A stretch of DNA of 10,215 nt from JBECKR01 sp040235415. Lineage in GTDB: Bacteria; Acidobacteriota; Polarisedimenticolia; Polarisedimenticolales; Polarisedimenticolaceae. Made by a program: the position numbers and the translations under genes. Shown here piece after piece: positions 6,064 through 10,215 of the stretch (its first letter is position 1; each line of letters starts with the position of its first letter). The stretch lies in assembly GCA_040235415.1 (NCBI GenBank), contig JBECKR010000289.1, positions 1 to 10,215 of the forward strand, given 5' to 3'. The notes under the pieces are model-generated. The model saw only the letters and a list, made by a program, of their open reading frames with translations, had not been told where the DNA came from and did no database searches.

Positions 6064-7431
6064 ATGCACGACACGCGGGAGGCGGTTCGCGTCGGGGTCA
6101 TCAGCCTCGGATGCGCCAAGAACCTCGTCGACTCCGAGGTCATGCTCGGCCATCTCGATCGGGCCGGGGCGACGTTCGTCCGGGATCCCGCCGAGGCCGA
6201 CGTCCTGGTGGTGAACACCTGCGGGTTCATCGGCCCGGCGCGGGAGGAGTCGATCCAGACGATCCTCGAGGCCGCGGAGTTCAAGAGGACCGGGCGGCTG
6301 AAGCGCCTCGTCGTCGCCGGCTGCATGGTGCAGCGCTACCACGGCGAGCTCCGCGAGAGCCTCCCCGAGGTCGACGCCTTCGTGGGTCTCGACGAGCTCG
6401 ACCGCGTCGTCGAGCGCTCCGCCCTGCGGGCGTGCGAGGCGCCGAAGGACGCGGCGTCGTACGGCCGCTCGGCGTACCTCTACGATCACGCGGCCCCGCG
6501 CCTCCTCGCGACGCCCCCCTGGACGGCGTTCGTGAAGATCGCCGAGGGTTGCGACCACACGTGCGCGTTCTGCGCGATCCCGTCGTTCCGGGGAGCGTTC
6601 CGCTCGCGCGCGATCGACGACGTCGTCGCGGAGGCGAGGACGCTCGCGGAGCGGGGGGTCCGGGAGATCAACCTCGTCGCCCAGGACTCGAGCCACTACG
6701 GTCGCGATCGAGGCCGCGAGGAGGGCCTCGCATCGCTGCTACGGGCCCTCGACGGCGTCGAGGCGCTGCGGTGGATCCGGGTCCACTACCTCTATCCCAA
6801 CACCGTCACCGACGAGCTCGTGCAGGCCATGGCCACGCTCCCACGGGTGGTGAAGTACGTCGACATGCCGCTGCAGCACGCGCACCCCGAGGTGCTCCGA
6901 CGCATGCGACGCGGCGGTGACGCCGAGCGGCACATGGAGCTCCTCGAACGCTTCCGCGTCGCCATGCCGCAGGCCGCGCTCCGCTCGACGCTCATCGTCG
7001 GTTTCCCGGGCGAGACCGACGCCGAGTTCGGAGAGCTCCTCCGGTTCGTCGAGACCGCGCGGCTCGATCACCTCGGCGTGTTCACCTACTCCCACGAGGT
7101 CGGCACCGCGGCCGCGGGCCTTTCCGACGACGTCCCCGAGGCGGTCAAGGAGGCGAGGCGAGGCGAGCTCCTCGACCTCCAGCACGGACTCGTGGCCGAG
7201 CGCAACGCGCGCCGCGTCGGCGAGGAGCTCGAGATCCTGTTGGAAGGAACCCACGAAGACACCGACCTGCTTCTCGTCGGTCGCGCGAGCACGCAGGCTC
7301 CCGACGTCGACGGGCGCGTCCTGATCAACGACGGCGCGGCGCGACCCGGAACGTTCGTACGCGTCGAGATCACCGAGACGGCCGGCTACGACCTCGTGGG
7401 CCGAATCGTCGGCGCGGCCGAGCCGGTATGA
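6064..7431 (+). CDS. rimO: Ribosomal protein uS12 methylthiotransferase RimO
   Basis: This radical-SAM enzyme adds a methylthio group to the beta-carbon of a conserved aspartate in ribosomal protein S12 (Asp89 in E. coli numbering). The 455-residue protein has the three UPF0004 cysteines for the second Fe-S cluster: Cys17 in ISLGCAKNLVDSE, Cys53 in VNTCGF and Cys87 in AGCM. The radical-SAM motif is CDHTCAFC, with Cys163, Cys167 and Cys170. The C-terminal 65 or so residues form a TRAM domain (GEELEILLEG to GYDLVGRIV). ISLGCAKNLVDSE is the RimO version; MiaB differs here. I prefer ATG 6064 because the conserved strand VGVISLGC begins about ten residues later. An in-frame GTG at 6037, overlapping the asnS stop, would add nine residues but has no Shine-Dalgarno sequence. 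Its stop codon overlaps the pgpA start (ATGA), indicating translational coupling. Confidence 0.95.
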   Translation: MHDTREAVRVGVISLGCAKNLVDSEVMLGHLDRAGATFVRDPAEADVLVVNTCGFIGPAREESIQTILEAAEFKRTGRLKRLVVAGCMVQRYHGELRESLPEVDAFVGLDELDRVVERSALRACEAPKDAASYGRSAYLYDHAAPRLLATPPWTAFVKIAEGCDHTCAFCAIPSFRGAFRSRAIDDVVAEARTLAERGVREINLVAQDSSHYGRDRGREEGLASLLRALDGVEALRWIRVHYLYPNTVTDELVQAMATLPRVVKYVDMPLQHAHPEVLRRMRRGGDAERHMELLERFRVAMPQAALRSTLIVGFPGETDAEFGELLRFVETARLDHLGVFTYSHEVGTAAAGLSDDVPEAVKEARRGELLDLQHGLVAERNARRVGEELEILLEGTHEDTDLLLVGRASTQAPDVDGRVLINDGAARPGTFVRVEITETAGYDLVGRIVGAAEPV

Positions 7432-7907
7432 ACCGCGCGCCGCGCACGGCATGGATCGTCGCGACGATGTTCGGCATCGGGCGGGCGCCGTTCGCCCCCG
7501 GCACGTTCGGCTCCCTCCCCGGGCTCGCGATCGCCTGGGCGCTCGGCGGGGCGTGGCGCGGGTGGGCGCTCCCCCTCGCCGCCGCGGCGGCCGCGCTCGC
7601 CGGGATCTGGGCGGCCGACCGCGTGGTCCGCGCGCTCGGCGTGGAGGATCCCGGCTTCATCGTCGTCGACGAGACCGCCGGACAGCTCGTCGCCCTGCTG
7701 TTCCTGCCGCCGACCGTTCCGGTGCTCGTCGCCGGCTTCGTGCTGTTCCGGGTGTTCGATATCATCAAGCCGCCGCCGGCCCGGGGCCTCGAGCGGCTCG
7801 CGGGCGGGCTCGGCATCGTCGCGGACGATCTCGCCGCGGGGGCGTGGGCCGTGCTCGTCCTTCACGGGGTCGCGGCGGTCGCGCCGCGCCTGCTGGGACT
7901 CGGATGA
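7428..7907 (+). CDS. pgpA: Phosphatidylglycerophosphatase A
   Basis: PgpA removes phosphate from phosphatidylglycerophosphate to give phosphatidylglycerol, at the inner membrane. The 159-residue length is normal for the family. Signature segments are GRAPFAPGTFGS (18-29), the acidic pair DE at 81-82 in VVDETAGQ, and FDIIKPPPARGLERLAGG from about 110, followed by DDLAAG with Asp133/Asp134. Hydrophobic stretches at about 31-60, 84-108 and 135-152 fit the expected membrane segments. The start overlaps the rimO stop and the stop overlaps the ribF start, both as ATGA, so its translation is probably coupled on both sides. Confidence 0.93.
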   Translation: MNRAPRTAWIVATMFGIGRAPFAPGTFGSLPGLAIAWALGGAWRGWALPLAAAAAALAGIWAADRVVRALGVEDPGFIVVDETAGQLVALLFLPPTVPVLVAGFVLFRVFDIIKPPPARGLERLAGGLGIVADDLAAGAWAVLVLHGVAAVAPRLLGLG

Positions 7908-8842
7908 AGGTCTGGAACGGAATCGAGCGCTACCCGACGGACGCGCCGCCGGCGGTCGTGACGATCGGGAACTACGACGGCGTGCATCTCGGGCATCGCG
8001 CGATCCTGAACGGCGTGGTCGCTGGCGCTCGCGAAATCGGGGGACCCGCGGTCCTGGTGACGTTCGAACCGCATCCTGCCGCAGTCGTGGCGCCCGAGCG
8101 CCGTCCCGCGCTGCTCCAGACCCGCCGCCAGAAGATCGACAGCCTGGAGGCGGCGGGGCTCGACGGCGTCCTGTTCCTCGAGTTCACCCCCGCGCTCGCC
8201 CGGCGAACCGGCGAGGAGTTCTTCGACGCGGTGCTCGACGACCGCGTACGTCTCGCGGCGGTGCACGTCGGCGAGAGCTTCCGCTTCGGGCACGGCCGCA
8301 CCGGCGACGTCGGGCTGCTCCGCGAGATCGGCCGCGAGCGCGGCTTCGACGTCGTCGAGGTCCCCCCGGTCCGCCGCGAAGGCCGCGTCGTCTCCTCCTC
8401 GGCGATCCGACGGGCGGTCGCGGAGGGCGACGTCGACACCGCCCGCTCGATGCTGGGTCGAGCGTACGCGGTGGAAGGCGAGGTCGTGCGGGGCGACGGC
8501 CGTGGACGACGCCTGAGCTATCCGACCGCGAACCTCGCCGTCGCGAACGAACTGATTCCGCGCTCCGGCGTGTACGTCACGGAGACCGTGGCGCTGGCTT
8601 CGCGGCACCCTTCGGTCACGAACGTCGGGATCCGGCCGACGTTCGGCGGCGACCGTCTGACCGTCGAGTCCCATCTCATCGAGTGGGACGGCGACCTCTA
8701 CGGCGAGGACGTCGAGATCCGGTTCCTCGCCCGCCTGCGCGACGAGATGCGGTTCTCGGGTCCGGCCGAGCTTTCCGACCAGATCGCGCGCGACCTCGCC
8801 GCGGCCGCGGGGTTCTTCGTCGACGGCGTGCTGGAGCTCTGA
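7904..8842 (+). CDS. ribF: Bifunctional riboflavin kinase / FMN adenylyltransferase
   Basis: RibF phosphorylates riboflavin to FMN and then adenylylates it to FAD. The 312-residue protein has the usual two-domain layout. The N-terminal nucleotidyltransferase domain carries GNYDGVHLGH (22-31), FEPHP at about 50-54, and SSSAIRR near 163. The C-terminal kinase domain carries GRGRRLSYPTANL from about 198, GVYV, NVGIRPTF, and VESHLIEWDGDLYGEDVEIRF with the Glu expected of the kinase active site. I chose ATG 7904 because it overlaps the pgpA stop in ATGA and the catalytic motif begins about 20 residues later. The same frame is open far upstream, but that part is only a shadow of pgpA and rimO. Upstream Shine-Dalgarno is weak, as is common in coupled genes. 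Confidence 0.95.
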   Translation: MKVWNGIERYPTDAPPAVVTIGNYDGVHLGHRAILNGVVAGAREIGGPAVLVTFEPHPAAVVAPERRPALLQTRRQKIDSLEAAGLDGVLFLEFTPALARRTGEEFFDAVLDDRVRLAAVHVGESFRFGHGRTGDVGLLREIGRERGFDVVEVPPVRREGRVVSSSAIRRAVAEGDVDTARSMLGRAYAVEGEVVRGDGRGRRLSYPTANLAVANELIPRSGVYVTETVALASRHPSVTNVGIRPTFGGDRLTVESHLIEWDGDLYGEDVEIRFLARLRDEMRFSGPAELSDQIARDLAAAAGFFVDGVLEL

Positions 8843-8843
8843 G

Positions 8844-9575
8844 ATGGCGGCCCCCGCGCTCGAGCGCGCTCCCCGGGAGGCCGAGCCGCAGCCGCGGACG
8901 CGACCGGCGCCCGACGATCCCACCGGCCGCGGGCGTTTCGTCACCTTCGAGGGGATCGAGGGCTCCGGAAAGTCCACGCAGATCGCGGCGCTGGCGGAGC
9001 GCGTGCGTGCCGCGGGACGCGAGGTCGTCTTGACGCGCGAGCCCGGCGGCACCGATCACGGTCTGCGCATCCGGGCGATCCTGCTGGCCGCGGCCTCGCC
9101 GGCGCTCGAGCCGACCGCGGAGCTCCTGCTGTACGCGGCGGATCGCTGCCAGCATCTCGCCGAGGTCGTGGAGCCGGCGCTCGCCCGCGGGGCAATCGTG
9201 CTGTGCGATCGCTACCTCGACGCGACCCTCGCGTACCAGGGGTACGGTCGCGGGCTCGGCTGTGACGTCATCCTCGAGCTCCACCGGCACCCGCCTCTCG
9301 ATCGGCGTCCCGACCGCACCGTGCTGCTCGACCTCGATCCGGTGGACGGGCTCGTTCGCGCGCGGCGGCGCAACGAGATCCTCGGAGTCGCGACGCGCGA
9401 GGGCCGGTTCGAGATGGAGGCCCTCGCGTTCCACCAGCGCGTGCGGGAGGGCTACCTGCTTCTCGCGGAGCAGGAGCCCGGACGGTTCCGCACGGTCGAC
9501 GGCTCCGGCGACGTCGAGGCGGTCGCCTCGCGCGTTTGGCACGCGGTCGCCGACATCGTCGTCCCGGGAGCCTGA
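8844..9575 (+). CDS. tmk: Thymidylate kinase (dTMP kinase)
   Basis: Tmk converts dTMP to dTDP with ATP, the step shared by the de novo and salvage routes to dTTP. Motifs are a P-loop GIEGSGKST (37-45), TREPGGT at about 72-78, and DRYLDATLAYQG with Asp122-Arg123-Tyr124. A basic LID segment (RARRRNEILG) lies near residue 172. With no basic residue inside the P-loop and several in the LID, it fits the E. coli-like type II enzymes. At 243 residues it is longer than the usual 205-215. The extra is a Pro/Arg/Ala-rich N-terminus of about 30 residues before RFVTFEG. That start is supported by GGAG 7 nt upstream, inside the 3' end of ribF, and no alternative start lies nearer the core. The gap to ribF is 1 bp. 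Confidence 0.94.
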   Translation: MAAPALERAPREAEPQPRTRPAPDDPTGRGRFVTFEGIEGSGKSTQIAALAERVRAAGREVVLTREPGGTDHGLRIRAILLAAASPALEPTAELLLYAADRCQHLAEVVEPALARGAIVLCDRYLDATLAYQGYGRGLGCDVILELHRHPPLDRRPDRTVLLDLDPVDGLVRARRRNEILGVATREGRFEMEALAFHQRVREGYLLLAEQEPGRFRTVDGSGDVEAVASRVWHAVADIVVPGA

Positions 9576-9577
9576 TC

Positions 9578-9584
9578 GGGAGGG
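9578..9584 (+). promoter_or_regulatory. Ribosome binding site deciding the TTG start of holB
   Basis: GGGAGGG ends 7 nt before TTG 9592. It sits in the 16-bp gap after tmk and picks out the rare TTG as the start; no ATG or GTG in the right frame lies near the conserved N-terminus. Confidence 0.7.
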
Positions 9585-9591
9585 TCGCGCG

Positions 9592-10215
9592 TTGCGGTTC
9601 TCGGACGTCATCGGACAGCGCCGGGCGATCGAGCTTCTCCGCAGGACCCTCGCGCGCGACCGCGTGCCGCACGGCCTGCTGTTCCTCGGGCCCGACGGCG
9701 TCGGGAAGGCGGCGATCGCGATCGCCTACGCCTCGGCGCTGCTGTGCGAGCGTCGCGGACCGGACGGCCCGTGCGGGACGTGCTCGACCTGTCTCCGGAT
9801 CGCGCACCGCAACCACCCCGACCTGTTCGTCGTCGGCCGGCTGCCCAAGAAGGCGACCGATGCGCTCGATCCGACGACGGAGCGCGACGACGACGAGCTC
9901 CGCGCCCAGATCGTCGTCGACCAGGTCCGCGAGGTCGTCGAGCACGCGGGGTTCGCCCCCCGCGAGGCCGCGCGGCGCGTGTTCGTGATCGACCCGGCCG
10001 ACCGCATGAACGCGGAGGCGCAAAACGCCCTTCTCAAGACGCTCGAGGAGCCGCCCGGCAAGACGGTATTGATCCTGGTGTCGTCGCGCGCGCACGCGCT
10101 CCTTCCGACCGTGCGGTCCCGTTGCCTCGCGGTCGAGTTCGCGACCGTCCCCGTCCCCGAGCTCGCGGCCGCCCTCGTCGCGCGCGGCCTCTCCCGCGCC
10201 GAGGCGGCCGAGCGC
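9592..10215 (+). CDS. holB: DNA polymerase III delta' subunit (3' end outside window)
   Basis: Delta' is the fixed stator subunit of the clamp loader that opens and places the beta sliding clamp at primer ends. From TTG 9592, 208 codons are open to the right edge, about two thirds of a normal 300-340-residue protein. The start RFSDVIGQ is typical of the family. The P-loop is GPDGVGKAA (33-41), where the usual Thr/Ser after Lys is Ala, which fits a non-hydrolysing subunit. A zinc module has Cys52, Cys61, Cys64 and Cys67. The Walker B position reads VFVIDPADRMN, not DExx, followed by NALLKTLEEPP (145-155) and the SRC motif (176-178) that supplies the arginine finger. DnaX shares some of these motifs, but the ID-A-DRMN form and the position after tmk favour HolB. 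The missing part would be the C-terminal collar domain. Confidence 0.92.
   Translation, partial: MRFSDVIGQRRAIELLRRTLARDRVPHGLLFLGPDGVGKAAIAIAYASALLCERRGPDGPCGTCSTCLRIAHRNHPDLFVVGRLPKKATDALDPTTERDDDELRAQIVVDQVREVVEHAGFAPREAARRVFVIDPADRMNAEAQNALLKTLEEPPGKTVLILVSSRAHALLPTVRSRCLAVEFATVPVPELAAALVARGLSRAEAAER

Larger units (their letters stand above)
2596..10215 (+). other. Seven-gene housekeeping operon (EF-G-like, asnS, rimO, pgpA, ribF, tmk, holB)
   Basis: All seven genes are on the same strand. The junctions are 10 bp, 26 bp, a 4-bp ATGA overlap, a 4-bp ATGA overlap, 1 bp and 16 bp, with no room for an internal terminator. One promoter (2512-2541) sits before the first gene. Co-transcription is inferred from spacing alone; internal promoters inside coding regions cannot be ruled out, and the operon may extend past the right edge. 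Confidence 0.75.

Noticed and set aside
9536..9988. A 150-codon plus-strand frame across the tmk-holB junction
   Set aside because: Ser/Arg-rich shadow frame. holB in the neighbouring frame has clear family motifs and a good ribosome binding site.

Overview
The window is a compact, roughly 70% G+C stretch of bacterial chromosome with housekeeping content. It holds one divergent promoter region and then, on the + strand, a tight seven-gene run that continues past the right edge. RimO, PgpA, a bifunctional RibF and a tmk-holB pair suggest a free-living, probably Gram-negative bacterium from a high-G+C lineage. The phylum cannot be fixed from this sequence; deep-branching environmental groups with 70% G+C genomes are plausible. 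I see no phage, IS element, CRISPR array, tRNA or rRNA.

Left part (1-776). A minus-strand gene, cut by the left edge, starts with GTG at 594. It encodes an MJ0042-type zinc ribbon followed by a long Pro/Ala/Asp/Glu-rich linker. The 182 bp between it and the next gene form a divergent regulatory region. It is about 51% G+C over 601-700 and carries three TTCTGC/GCAGAA elements that overlap a plausible minus-strand promoter. To its right lies a 564-residue Rossmann-fold (SDR-like) protein of unknown function (777-2471).

Right part (2472-10215). A good sigma70-type promoter (TTGAGA, 18 nt, TATAGT with an extended -10 TG) precedes a GC-rich discriminator and an EF-G-like GTPase gene. Then come asnS, rimO, pgpA, ribF, tmk and a holB cut by the right edge. 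The spacings are 10 bp, 26 bp, ATGA overlap, ATGA overlap, 1 bp and 16 bp, so this reads as one operon with translational coupling in its middle.

How the genes fit together. The first three act in translation: an EF-G paralogue, asparaginyl-tRNA synthetase and the ribosomal protein S12 methylthiotransferase. The rest supply phospholipid (PgpA), FMN/FAD (RibF), dTTP (Tmk) and the clamp loader (HolB). It looks like a growth-rate-type housekeeping operon, not an accessory system. The points most worth a second look are the uncharacterised SDR-like protein, the altered GTPase motifs of the EF-G paralogue, and the palindromic regulatory region. I found no convincing sign of a new multi-gene system.
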